Source: Azospirillum sp. TSO22-1
GTDB taxonomy: Bacteria; Pseudomonadota; Alphaproteobacteria; Azospirillales; Azospirillaceae
Direction of reading: 5' to 3'
Length of the DNA: 64,000 nt
Assembly (NCBI RefSeq): GCF_003116015.1
Contig: NZ_LGQZ01000002.1
Coordinates: 37,989-101,988 of the forward strand
In this document: positions 45,208 to 53,895 of the stretch, one piece after another
Layout of the letters: each line of letters begins with the position of its first letter
How positions within the stretch are numbered: position 1 is the stretch's first letter
Notes under the pieces: generated by a model
Database searches by the model: none
What the model was told of the DNA's origin: nothing
What the model saw: only the letters and a program-made list of their open reading frames with translations
Position numbers and translations under genes: made by a program

Positions 45208-45414
45208 TCACTTGAACACCGGGACGTGCTCCATCCCCGTGGCGCTCAGCCTGCCGTCGTCGGCCGGCGGAGCCGGCGCGAGGACCGGCGCCGGCCGTTC
45301 CGCGACCGTGGCCTGCGCGGGCGGCGGCGTGGCGCCGCCGACCATGCCGAGCCCGGCGACGAGCACCGCCGCCAACGCGACGGTGCTCAGGGCGATTTGG
45401 CTTTTCCTCATCAT
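45208..45414 (-). CDS. Small exported or membrane-anchored hypothetical protein
   Basis: A 68-residue frame with a signal-peptide-like start (MMRKSQIALSTVALAAVLVA) and a short Pro/Ala-rich remainder. No family is recognised. GGAGGG lies 9 bases before the start codon on this strand, which argues for real translation. It is divergent from the cytochrome c peroxidase gene and converges on the Anbu gene. It could be a small envelope protein or lipoprotein-like leader, but no lipobox is seen. Confidence 0.55.
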   Translation of the reverse strand: MMRKSQIALSTVALAAVLVAGLGMVGGATPPPAQATVAERPAPVLAPAPPADDGRLSATGMEHVPVFK

Positions 45415-45529
45415 GGGCTGGTACCCTCCAGTGCGATCGAGCCGGCGGATGCCGACCCGCGCAGCCTGGAGCCGCGGGCCCCTCCGCGGCTGTGAGCCCG
45501 CCCACACTCCGCCCCATCCGGCACCGCCC

Positions 45530-45547
45530 ACTTGTCCTGGGGCAAGT
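45530..45547. promoter_or_regulatory. Candidate FNR/FixK-type box upstream of cytochrome c peroxidase
   Basis: ACTTG-N8-CAAGT is a perfect palindrome that contains the TTG-N8-CAA core of CRP/FNR-family sites. It lies 109 bases before the peroxidase ATG, in a divergent gap. Bacterial cytochrome c peroxidases are often activated by FNR-type regulators under low oxygen. The flanking bases TC/GG deviate from the common TTGAT/ATCAA form. Confidence 0.35.
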
Positions 45548-45655
45548 TGTCGCGCGGCACGACGTACCCTGGTCTTACCAATGCGTCAGGCGGACGCTCC
45601 CGTTCGGTACCAGCGATTTACGCTGTACCTTAGAACTAGAAAAGGGAGAGTCCTG

Positions 45656-46663
45656 ATGTCGATGCGCGTAGTGGTATCCGTCGTCGCGCTGCTCGCCGGC
45701 ACCTTCGGCGTGGTCTCCGCCGCCCAGGCCGCCAGCGACGAGCCGATCCAGCCGATCAAGGCCGCCGCCCCGCAGGATCCGGCGCTGGTCGAACTCGGCA
45801 AGAAGCTCTATTTCGACACCCGGCTGTCGAAGTCCGGGTTCATCTCGTGCAACTCGTGCCACAACCTGTCGATGGGCGGCACCGACAACCTGAAGACCTC
45901 GATCGGCCACAACTGGCAGAAGGGTCCGATCAACGCGCCCACCGTGCTGAACTCCAGCATGAACGTCGCGCAGTTCTGGGACGGCCGCGCCGCGGACCTG
46001 AAGGCGCAGGCCGGCGGCCCGATCGCCAACCCGGGCGAGATGGCCTCCACCCACGCGCTGGCGGTCGAGGTGCTCGCCTCCATCCCCGGCTACGTCTCCG
46101 AGTTCAACGCGGTGTTCGGCAGCCCGAAGGTCGATATCGAGAAGGTCACCAAGGCCATCGCCGCCTTCGAGGAGACGCTGGTCACGCCGAACTCGCGCTT
46201 CGACCGCTGGCTGAACGGCGAGAAGACCGCGCTGGCTCCCGCCGAGGTCGAGGGCTACCAGCTGTTCAAGGACAGCGGCTGCGTCGCCTGTCACAACGGC
46301 CCGGCGGTCGGCGGCGCCTCGTTCCAGAAGATGGGCGTGGTCGAGGCCTACAAGGCGACCAGCCCGGCCGAAGGCCGCGTCGCCGTCACCAAGGACGAGG
46401 CCGACCGCTTCAACTTCAAGGTCCCGACCCTGCGCAACGTCGAGCTGACCTACCCCTACTTCCACGACGGCGAGGCGGTGACGCTGACCCAGGCCGTGGA
46501 CACCATGGGCCGCATCCAGCTCGGCAAGACGTTCACCGCGACCGAGAACGCCAAGATCGTCGCCTTTCTGAAGACGCTGACCGGCGATCAACCGCGCTTC
46601 ATGATGCCGATCCTGCCGCCCTCCGCCGACGCCACCCCGCGCCCGGCGCCGTTCGGCAGCTGA
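45656..46663 (+). CDS. Di-heme cytochrome c peroxidase
   Basis: The 335-residue periplasmic enzyme reduces hydrogen peroxide to water using electrons from cytochrome c. A signal peptide (VVVSVVALLAGTFGVVSAAQA) is followed by the two heme-binding motifs CNSCH and CVACH, spaced as in CcpA/MauG-type proteins, and by conserved FDTRLSKSGFISC, FWDGRAADL and VPTLRNVELTYPYFHDG. AAGGGAGAG is the ribosome site. With OxyR and bacterioferritin elsewhere in the window it suggests a peroxide-defence role. Its stop is close to a hairpin shared with the opposite gene. Confidence 0.93.
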   Translation: MSMRVVVSVVALLAGTFGVVSAAQAASDEPIQPIKAAAPQDPALVELGKKLYFDTRLSKSGFISCNSCHNLSMGGTDNLKTSIGHNWQKGPINAPTVLNSSMNVAQFWDGRAADLKAQAGGPIANPGEMASTHALAVEVLASIPGYVSEFNAVFGSPKVDIEKVTKAIAAFEETLVTPNSRFDRWLNGEKTALAPAEVEGYQLFKDSGCVACHNGPAVGGASFQKMGVVEAYKATSPAEGRVAVTKDEADRFNFKVPTLRNVELTYPYFHDGEAVTLTQAVDTMGRIQLGKTFTATENAKIVAFLKTLTGDQPRFMMPILPPSADATPRPAPFGS

Positions 46664-46674
46664 CGCTTCGCCCC

Positions 46675-46705
46675 GCGCAGGGGCTGTGTGTTACAGCCCC
46701 TGCGC
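46675..46705. terminator. 13-bp hairpin between convergent peroxidase and pentapeptide genes
   Basis: GCGCAGGGGCTGT (46675-46687) and ACAGCCCCTGCGC (46693-46705) form a perfect stem with a 5-base loop. The 3' arm codes for the last residues (Gln-Gly-Leu) of the pentapeptide protein, whose stop lies at the loop border. Symmetry suits both directions. No U-run is present. Confidence 0.55.
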
Positions 46706-48070
46706 GCCGCGCAGGTCGGTGCCGTCCATCCGGGCGCCGGCCAGTTCGGCGTCGGCCAGCATGGCGTTCATCAGGTTGGCACCGCTCAGGCGGGCGCCGC
46801 TGAGGTCGGCGCCCTCCAGGTCGGCGCCGGCCAGCTTGGCCTTGCTGAGGTCGGCGGTGACCAGGATGGTCTTGCGCATGCGGGCGCGCGACAGGTCGGC
46901 CGGCCACTGGTGGCCGCCGGTGATGACCAGCGGGCCGAGGCGGGCGCTCGACAGATCGGCCTCGTCCATCGAGGCGCGGTGCAGGTTGACGCCGCGCAGG
47001 TCGGCCTCGAACAGCGTGGCGCCGCGCAGGTCGGCCAGCGACATGTCGGCGGTCACCAGCGAGGCGCCGGACAGGTTGGCGGCGCGGATCTTCGCCGTGC
47101 GCAGCACCGCCGCCGACAGGTTCACCCCCGACAGGTCCAGCCCCGACAGGTCGCGGCCCGACAGGTCGGCGCGCTTGCCGTTCTTGCCGTTGCTGACGAC
47201 CCAGGCGTCGTGCTGTTCCAGGATCTCGGCCAGTTCCTCGCCGTACAGCGCGCGGGCCTCGGCCAGGCGGGCGCCGGTCAGGCGGGCGGTGGTCAGGTCG
47301 ACGCCGTCGGTCAGGGCGCCGAGCATGTTGGCGCCCTCCAGCTTGGTGTGGCGCATCACCGTGCGGCTGAGGTTGGCGCCCTCCAGCTTGGCGCCGCTCA
47401 GGTTGGCCTCGGACAGGTCGGCGCCCTCCATGTCGCAGCCGGTGAGGTCGGCGTTGCGCAGGTCGGCGCGCATCAGCTTGCTGCCGCGCAGGCAGGTGTC
47501 GCGCAGGTCGGTCTGCAGCACGAAGCTGTCGGAGATCTTCGCCTGGCTGAGGTTGGAACGCGCCAGCACCGCATCCGACAGGTCGGCCTGCGCCGACATC
47601 TGCACCATCGGCCGCAGGTCGCCGCCCGCCGCGTTCATCAGCATGCCGTTGCGCAGGTCGGCCTGCATCAGGTTGCATCCCGCCATCATGGCGCCGCGCA
47701 GCAGCACGCCGCGCATGTCGGCGCGGCCGAAGTTGGCGCGCACCATCTGCGCCCGGCGCAGGTCGCTGCCGAACAGCGAGGCCCCCTGCAGGTCCGTCCC
47801 GTTCAGCCGCGTCCCCACCAGCCGCGTGCCGGTGAGATCGGCGCCGGCCAGCACCCGCCCCGAGAGGTCCAGCCCCGACAGGTCGTACAGTTTGAGGATC
47901 GCCCGCGCTCCGCCCGGCCGCGAGCGCGCGAAGGCCTCGTGACGGGCGACCACGGCGTTCAGCTGCTCCTGCGTCAGGCGCACGCGCGTGGCGGTGGTCG
48001 GCTTCGCCTTTGCTTCGGCGGCGACCGTCGGCGTGGTGGCTGCGGAGTCGGCGGAGGCCTTCTGCTCCAT
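46691..48070 (-). CDS. Pentapeptide-repeat protein
   Basis: The 459-residue protein is made almost entirely of five-residue A(D/N)LXX repeats (for example ADLSGARLSGANL and ADLRGATLFEADL) in two blocks of about 200 residues, split by a charged helix around residues 255-285 (EELAEILEQHDAW). Such repeats fold as a right-handed square beta-helix. Some members mimic DNA and protect gyrase; most have no known role. A Lys/Thr-rich head precedes the repeats. AGGAGGG lies 8 bases before the start at 48070, which is preferred over the ATG at 48100. It is divergent from glgX. Confidence 0.9.
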   Translation of the reverse strand: MEQKASADSAATTPTVAAEAKAKPTTATRVRLTQEQLNAVVARHEAFARSRPGGARAILKLYDLSGLDLSGRVLAGADLTGTRLVGTRLNGTDLQGASLFGSDLRRAQMVRANFGRADMRGVLLRGAMMAGCNLMQADLRNGMLMNAAGGDLRPMVQMSAQADLSDAVLARSNLSQAKISDSFVLQTDLRDTCLRGSKLMRADLRNADLTGCDMEGADLSEANLSGAKLEGANLSRTVMRHTKLEGANMLGALTDGVDLTTARLTGARLAEARALYGEELAEILEQHDAWVVSNGKNGKRADLSGRDLSGLDLSGVNLSAAVLRTAKIRAANLSGASLVTADMSLADLRGATLFEADLRGVNLHRASMDEADLSSARLGPLVITGGHQWPADLSRARMRKTILVTADLSKAKLAGADLEGADLSGARLSGANLMNAMLADAELAGARMDGTDLRGAQGL

Positions 48071-48127
48071 GCCGGTGACCCTCCTGTAGGGATGACGCAT
48101 TCGGGGCGAATTCGCCGCAATTTATGA

Positions 48128-48155
48128 ATAGTAGTTTGGCATAGCCTCCTATCAA
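48128..48155 (-). promoter_or_regulatory. Candidate promoter of the pentapeptide-repeat gene
   Basis: Read on the minus strand, TTGATA (48155-48150) and TACTAT (48133-48128) are spaced by 16 bases, matching five and four of six consensus positions. The region is AT-richer than its surroundings. The leader to the start codon at 48070 would be about 50 bases. Confidence 0.45.
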
Positions 48156-48311
48156 TCGGGCGTACATCATCTTTTTGTCATATGATTTTGGTCGGAGGTC
48201 GGGTCTGGGATCCTTGACGCCCCAGGTGTGCTCTCGTTTATTGCGGGGGTGTGACACGCCCGATGGTGCCGGCTCCGCCGCTTCACCGTCCGCTACCCGG
48301 AGCCACCCCCG

Positions 48312-50477
48312 ATGCCCTTGAACGGGTCCGAGCGCACCACCGTCTGGCCCGGCAAGCCCTATCCGCTCGGCGCCACCTGGGATGGGTTCGGCGTCAACTT
48401 CGCGCTGTTCTCCGCCAACGCCGAGAAGGTGGAGCTGTGCCTGTTCGACCCCTCCGGCCAGCGCGAGGTGGAACGCATCGCGCTGCCCGAGCACACCGAC
48501 GAGGTCTGGCACGGCTACCTGCCGGAGGCGCGGCCGGGGCAGCTCTACGGCTACCGGGTGCACGGGCCGTACGATCCGGCGAACGGACACCGCTTCAACC
48601 CGAACAAACTGCTGCTCGACCCCTACGCCAAGGCGCTGTTCGGCGGCATCCGCTGGTCGGACGCGCATTACGGCTACCGCCTGGGCTCGACGCGCGAGGA
48701 CCTGTCCTTCGACCGGCGCGACAACGCCCGCATCATGGCCAAGTGCCGGGTGGTCGACCCCGCCTTCACCTGGGGCAACGACCGCAGGCCGGAGGTGCCG
48801 TGGTCCGACACGGTGATCTACGAGGCGCACGCCCGCGGCTTCACCATGCGCCACCCCGACGTGCCGAAGCCGCTGCGCGGCACCTTCGCCGGGCTGTCGA
48901 CGCCGGCGGTGCTCGACTATCTGAAGGGGCTGGGCATCACGGCGGTCGAGCTGCTGCCGGTGCACGCCTTCACCGACGACCGCCACCTGACCATCCAGGG
49001 GCTGCACAATTACTGGGGCTACAACTCCATCGGCTTCTTCGCGCCCGAGCCGCGCTACATGACCACCGGCGTCCTGTCGGAGTTCAAGACCATGGTCTCG
49101 CGCCTGCACGAGGCGGGGATCGAGGTCATCCTCGACGTCGTCTACAACCACACGGGCGAGGGCAACCACCTCGGCCCCACGCTCAGCTTCCGCGGCATCG
49201 ACAACGCCAGCTACTACCGGTTGATGCCGGGCGACAGGCGCTACTACATCGACGACACCGGCACCGGCAACACGTTGAACCTGACGCATCCGCGCGTGCT
49301 GCAGATGGTGATGGACAGCCTGCGCTACTGGGTCACCGACATGCGGGTGGACGGCTTCCGCTTCGACCTCGCCACGGTGCTGGGGCGCGAGAGCTACGGC
49401 TTCGATCCGGCCGGCGGCTTCCTCGATGCGGTGCGGCAGGATCCGGTGCTGGCCGGCGTCAAGCTGATCGCCGAGCCTTGGGACGTCGGTCCCGGCGGCT
49501 ATCAGGTCGGCAACTTCCCGCCGGGCTGGGCCGAGTGGAACGACCGCTACCGCGACAGCGTGCGCCGCTACTGGCGCGGCGATGAGGGCATGCTGCCGGA
49601 GGTGGCGGGGCGCATCGCCGGCTCGTCGGACCTGTTCGAGAAGCGCGGGCGCAAGGCGTGGTCGTCGGTGAACTTCGTCACCGCGCACGACGGCTTCACG
49701 CTGGACGACCTCGTCTCCTACACCGAGAAGCACAACTGGGCCAACGGCGAGAACAACCGCGACGGCCACTCCGCCAACTACTCGTCCAACTACGGCGTCG
49801 AGGGGCCGGCCGACGACCCGAAGATCCGCGCCATCCGCGACCGGCAGAAGCGCAACCTGCTGGCCACGCTGTTCCTGTCGCAGGGCACGCCGATGATGCT
49901 GGCCGGCGACGAGGTCGGGCACAGCCAGCTCGGCAACAACAACGCCTATTGCCAGGACAACGAGCTGACGTGGCTCGACTGGGCGCGGGTGGGCGGGGAG
50001 GGGGCCGGCATGCTGGCCTTCGTCCGCCGGCTGATCGCGCTGCGCAAGGCGCACCCGGTGCTGCGCCGCCCGGTCTTCCTGCACGGCCGGGTGGCGTCGG
50101 AGGACGGCCTCAAGGACATCGCCTGGTACGCCCCCTCGGGCACCGAGAAGACCGCCGAGCAGTGGCGCAACACGCACGCCCGCTGCATCGGCCTGCTGCT
50201 CAACGGCCACGCCGGGCAGTACCTGCGCGGGGACGGCACGAATGCCGACGACGGGGTGCTGCTGATCGTGCTGAACGCCCATGTGGACGCGGTGCTGTTC
50301 ACCTTGCCCGACGTGCCGGGCGGGCGCGGTTGGCGCTGCGTGCTCGACACCCGGGTGGCGGACGGGGCGGGCGACGGGCGCATGGTGCTGTCCGGCAAGC
50401 CGCTCCCGGTGGACGGCCGCACGGCGCTGGTCTTCGTGCTGGTGGAATCTCCCGACCGCGGCGACGTTGCCCGGTAG
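48312..50477 (+). CDS. glgX: Glycogen debranching enzyme
   Basis: The 721-residue enzyme hydrolyses alpha-1,6 branch points of glycogen. An N-terminal CBM48 domain (GKPYPLGATWDGFGVNFALF) precedes the GH13 barrel: DVVYNHTGEGN, nucleophile D352 in GFRFDLATVLGRE, acid/base Glu in IAEPWDVGPGGYQVG, and TAHDGFTLDDLVSY. NNRDGHSANYSSNYGVEG is the GlgX-specific loop. It begins a same-strand run of a receiver protein, malQ and treY. A possible promoter TTGACG-N16-GTTTAT lies at 48214-48241. It could also act with TreY as the debranching partner (TreX role). Confidence 0.95.
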   Translation: MPLNGSERTTVWPGKPYPLGATWDGFGVNFALFSANAEKVELCLFDPSGQREVERIALPEHTDEVWHGYLPEARPGQLYGYRVHGPYDPANGHRFNPNKLLLDPYAKALFGGIRWSDAHYGYRLGSTREDLSFDRRDNARIMAKCRVVDPAFTWGNDRRPEVPWSDTVIYEAHARGFTMRHPDVPKPLRGTFAGLSTPAVLDYLKGLGITAVELLPVHAFTDDRHLTIQGLHNYWGYNSIGFFAPEPRYMTTGVLSEFKTMVSRLHEAGIEVILDVVYNHTGEGNHLGPTLSFRGIDNASYYRLMPGDRRYYIDDTGTGNTLNLTHPRVLQMVMDSLRYWVTDMRVDGFRFDLATVLGRESYGFDPAGGFLDAVRQDPVLAGVKLIAEPWDVGPGGYQVGNFPPGWAEWNDRYRDSVRRYWRGDEGMLPEVAGRIAGSSDLFEKRGRKAWSSVNFVTAHDGFTLDDLVSYTEKHNWANGENNRDGHSANYSSNYGVEGPADDPKIRAIRDRQKRNLLATLFLSQGTPMMLAGDEVGHSQLGNNNAYCQDNELTWLDWARVGGEGAGMLAFVRRLIALRKAHPVLRRPVFLHGRVASEDGLKDIAWYAPSGTEKTAEQWRNTHARCIGLLLNGHAGQYLRGDGTNADDGVLLIVLNAHVDAVLFTLPDVPGGRGWRCVLDTRVADGAGDGRMVLSGKPLPVDGRTALVFVLVESPDRGDVAR

Positions 50478-50509
50478 CCGCCACGCCCGATTGTGCTAAG
50501 GTCGGGGTC

Positions 50510-51535
50510 ATGCCCGACTATGATTTCTCCCAGGTCGACGCGGCGATCGTCGATACCCAGCCCAACAGCCTGCGGCTGATGCGCGACGTGCTCGGCCGCC
50601 TGGGCATCAAGAAGATCGAGACGCTCTCCAGCTTCAAGGAAGCGGCGGTGCGCCTGACCGGCGGCACGCCCGACCTCGTGCTGATCGACGCCGACGGCGA
50701 GGAGGCCGAGGCGGAGGCGTTCAAGCTGGTCCGCACCGTCCGCAACGACGCCAACACGCCCAACCCCTTCGCCGGGCTGATCGTCACCACGTGGCAGCCG
50801 ACGCCGGTGCTGCTGATGCGGGTGACCAACTCGGGCGCCGACGATCTGCTGGTCAAGCCGGTCTCGCCCAAGCAGGTGTTGGACCGCATCGGCACGCTGA
50901 TCCGTGAGCGCAAGGGCTTCGTCGTCACCGCCGACTACACCGGCCCGGACCGCCGCAAGTCGCCGCGTGAGGGCGCGCAGATCCCGCTGCTCGACGTGCC
51001 CAACACGCTGAAGCTGAAGGCCATGGGCCGCTGGGACACCGGCCACGTCCGCCAGTTGATGGCCACCGCGGTGCGGCAGGTCAGCGAGCAGAAGGTGCTG
51101 CGCTCTGCCGTGCAGGCCGCCTTTCTGGTGGAGTTCGCCCGCACCGGTCTGCTCGCCGCGCCGCCCGACCGCATGGCGTTGGATCATCTCGCCCGCGTCC
51201 CCGCGGTGGTGGACGAACTGGTGCGCCGCCTGCCCGACGACCGCGACACCACCGCGGCCAAGGCCGCGGCCCGCGCGCTCCGCCAACTGGCCGAGCTGAT
51301 CCGCGCCAAGGCCGAGGCCGGCACTGTCGACGGCGGCGGGGTGGAGCGCACCGTCATCCTGTCGCATGAGTTGCTGCAGGCCTCCGACCCCGACCGCCCG
51401 CTCGACGCCATGGTGCGCGAGGTCGAGGCGGCGGTGGCCGGCTACCGCAGCCGGCTGGAACAGCTCGCCCAGGCCAAGGCCGCCGAAGCCGCCAAGGCTG
51501 CGGCGGAGGGCGGCGAAGAGGCGAAGGCGTCGTAG
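50510..51535 (+). CDS. Receiver-domain protein with helical C-terminal region
   Basis: The 341-residue protein has an N-terminal CheY-like receiver (about residues 8-135): LVLIDADGEE gives the probable phospho-acceptor Asp, and LLVKPVSPKQVLDRI the conserved Lys-Pro. The C-terminal 200 residues are mainly helical with no DNA-binding motif; they end in an Ala/Lys/Glu-rich coiled stretch (AQAKAAEAAKAAAEGGEEA). It probably signals through protein contacts. It lies between glgX and malQ on the same strand, so it might link a signalling system to glucan turnover; that is inference. Confidence 0.8.
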   Translation: MPDYDFSQVDAAIVDTQPNSLRLMRDVLGRLGIKKIETLSSFKEAAVRLTGGTPDLVLIDADGEEAEAEAFKLVRTVRNDANTPNPFAGLIVTTWQPTPVLLMRVTNSGADDLLVKPVSPKQVLDRIGTLIRERKGFVVTADYTGPDRRKSPREGAQIPLLDVPNTLKLKAMGRWDTGHVRQLMATAVRQVSEQKVLRSAVQAAFLVEFARTGLLAAPPDRMALDHLARVPAVVDELVRRLPDDRDTTAAKAAARALRQLAELIRAKAEAGTVDGGGVERTVILSHELLQASDPDRPLDAMVREVEAAVAGYRSRLEQLAQAKAAEAAKAAAEGGEEAKAS

Positions 51536-51693
51536 CTGCCCGTCTCCGGTCGTACGTCTTCCGAGGCGGCTGCGCCGCCGGATCCCGACGGCATGTCCCC
51601 TGTTGTCATGCGCGGCGGCGCGGCGCTGGACGGAACGGCGTGGACGCGCGATCCTCTCGCCAACAAGACGCGCTTCGGGGGAGACACGAGCGA

Positions 51694-53895
51694 ATGAGCG
51701 ACCTGGACCGGCTGGCCGAGCGTGTCGGTATCGAGCCCTTCTACCACGACATCTGGGGCAACCGGCGCGAGACCTCCCGCGAGACGCAGGTGGCGCTGAT
51801 CTCGGCCATGGGGCTGGACGTCGGCTCCGACGAGGCCATCGCCCAAAGCCTCCGCACGGTCGAGGAACGCCCCTGGCGCACCATGCTGCCGCCGGTCCTG
51901 GTGCTGGACGAGGGCGCGGAGCTGTCGGTGCCCGTCAGCGCCCCCGCCGGGCTGGAGGACGCCACGCTGATCTGGACGCTCGCCGAGGAGGGCGGCGCGG
52001 AGCAGCGTGGGGAGGCCGGCTTCGGCAGCCTGCCGGTCGCGGCGAATGTTGCGCTGGACGGGCTGAGGTTCGAGCGGCGCACTCTGGCGCTGCCGCGCCG
52101 GCTGCCGCTCGGCTACCACACGCTGACCGTCGAGGTGCGCCCGCGCGGGCTGGGCGGCGCGCTGTCGGGCGCGGTCCGGCTGATCGTGGCGCCGGAGCGC
52201 TGCGTGATGCCGCAGGACGTGGTGCCCGATGGGCGCACCTGGGGCATTGGCGTGCAGGTCTATTCGCTCAAGAGCGCCGACGACTGGGGCATGGGCGACT
52301 TCGACGACCTTGCGCGCTTCGCCGAGGCGGCGGGCGGGCTCGGCGCCGGGCTGGTCGGGCTCAACCCGCTGCACGCGCTGTTCCCGGCCGACCCGCACCA
52401 TTTCGGCCCCTATTCGCCGTCGAGCCGCACCTTCCTCAACGTCCTCTACATCGACGTGGAGGCGGTGCCCGACCTCGCCGACGCGCCGGCCGCGCAGGAG
52501 GCCATCGCGCAGGAGGCCTTCCAGCGCGACCTCGCGGCGGCGCGGGCGGCGGAGCTGGTGGACTACCCGGCGGTGGCGCGGCTCAAGCTGCCGGTCCTGC
52601 GGACGCTGCACGCCTATTTCCACGCCAACCACCTGAAGGAGGGCGATGTCAGCCCGCGCGGACAGGCATTCCGCGCCTTCCAGCGGGAGATGAGCGGGGA
52701 TCTGCGCCGCCACGCCCTGTTCGACGCGCTGCACGAGCACTTCTACTCTGCCGACCCGAACCGCTGGCAATGGCAGACCTGGCCGGAGGAGTACCGCTCT
52801 CCCGACAGCGGCGCCGTCGCCGACTTCGCGCGCGACCACGCCGAGCGCGTCGAGTTCTTCGAATACCTGCAGTGGGAGGCCGACCGCCAGCTGGAGCAGG
52901 CGGCGATCCGCGGCAGAAAGGCCGGCCTCGCCCTCGGCTTCTACCGCGACCTCGCGGTTGCCGGGCACCCTGGCGGGGCGGCCTCCTGGGCCGATCCCCA
53001 GGTGCTGGTGCAGGGCGCCAACGTCGGGGCACCCCCGGACCAGTTCAACATGAAGGGGCAGAACTGGGGCCTCGCCCCGTTCTCACCGGTGGCGCTGCGC
53101 GAGGCGGCGTACGAACCGTTCATCCGCATGGTGCGCGCCAACATGCGCCACGCCGGTGCGTTGCGCATCGACCACGTCATGGCGCTGAAGCACCTGTTCT
53201 GGATCCCCTCCGACGGCGGCGACGGCGCCTACGTCGAGTACCCGTTCGAGGACCTGCGGCGGATCATCGCGCTGGAATCGCGCCGGCAGAATTGCATCGT
53301 CATCGGCGAGGACTTGGGAACGGTGCCCGAGGGCTTCCGCCCGGCCATGCAGGCGGCGGGGATCCTCAGCTACCGCGTGCTGTACTTCGAGCGCGCCTCG
53401 GACGGTGGCTTCCTGCCGCCTGGCGCCTATCCGGCGGACGCCATGGTGACCATCACCACGCACGACCTCGCCACCTTCAAGGGCTTCTGGACCGGCCACG
53501 ACCTGGAGTGGCGCACGCGCCTCGACCTCTATCCGGGCAAGGAGGCGCAGGACAAGGATGCCTGGGACCGCGGCGTCGACCGCTGGCGGCTGCTGCAGGC
53601 GCTCGCGCGCGAGGGGGTGAAGCCGGCCTCCTATCCCACCGACGATGGCGGGCAGCCCTACAGCCGGGAACTGGTGGAGGCGGCGCACCGTTATCTCGCC
53701 ACCACAGCGGGGCGAATCGTCATGGTCCAGATCGAAGACGCGCTCGGGGAGATCGAGCAGCCCAACCTGCCGGGCACCATCAACCAGCATCCCAACTGGC
53801 GCCGCCGTCTGGGCAGGACGGTGGAGGAGATTGCCGCCGACAGCGGTGTCCGTTCGCTCGCCGCCGCGGTCACGGCCGCGCGCGGTGTGACATGA
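51694..53895 (+). CDS. malQ: 4-alpha-glucanotransferase (amylomaltase)
   Basis: The 733-residue GH77 enzyme transfers maltosyl and longer units between glucan chains. Seen are ALFPADPHHFGPYSPSSR (donor-site loop), nucleophile D493 in RIDHVMALKHLFW, E539 in GEDLGTVP, and HDLATFKGFW. The N-terminal 180 residues are the extra domain typical of the longer proteobacterial MalQ type. GGGGGAG precedes the ATG at 51694. Its stop overlaps the treY start by ATGA, so the two enzymes are coupled: MalQ would supply chains for TreY. Confidence 0.95.
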   Translation: MSDLDRLAERVGIEPFYHDIWGNRRETSRETQVALISAMGLDVGSDEAIAQSLRTVEERPWRTMLPPVLVLDEGAELSVPVSAPAGLEDATLIWTLAEEGGAEQRGEAGFGSLPVAANVALDGLRFERRTLALPRRLPLGYHTLTVEVRPRGLGGALSGAVRLIVAPERCVMPQDVVPDGRTWGIGVQVYSLKSADDWGMGDFDDLARFAEAAGGLGAGLVGLNPLHALFPADPHHFGPYSPSSRTFLNVLYIDVEAVPDLADAPAAQEAIAQEAFQRDLAAARAAELVDYPAVARLKLPVLRTLHAYFHANHLKEGDVSPRGQAFRAFQREMSGDLRRHALFDALHEHFYSADPNRWQWQTWPEEYRSPDSGAVADFARDHAERVEFFEYLQWEADRQLEQAAIRGRKAGLALGFYRDLAVAGHPGGAASWADPQVLVQGANVGAPPDQFNMKGQNWGLAPFSPVALREAAYEPFIRMVRANMRHAGALRIDHVMALKHLFWIPSDGGDGAYVEYPFEDLRRIIALESRRQNCIVIGEDLGTVPEGFRPAMQAAGILSYRVLYFERASDGGFLPPGAYPADAMVTITTHDLATFKGFWTGHDLEWRTRLDLYPGKEAQDKDAWDRGVDRWRLLQALAREGVKPASYPTDDGGQPYSRELVEAAHRYLATTAGRIVMVQIEDALGEIEQPNLPGTINQHPNWRRRLGRTVEEIAADSGVRSLAAAVTAARGVT

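Noticed and set aside
46700..47900. Regularly repeated short DNA words that look like an array
   Set aside because: They are the codons of the pentapeptide repeats (period 15 bases), not CRISPR repeats with unique spacers.
46599..50282. A 1227-codon minus-strand frame across glgX and the pentapeptide gene
   Set aside because: It is antisense shadow with low-complexity composition and no family similarity; the true genes in other frames carry full motifs.
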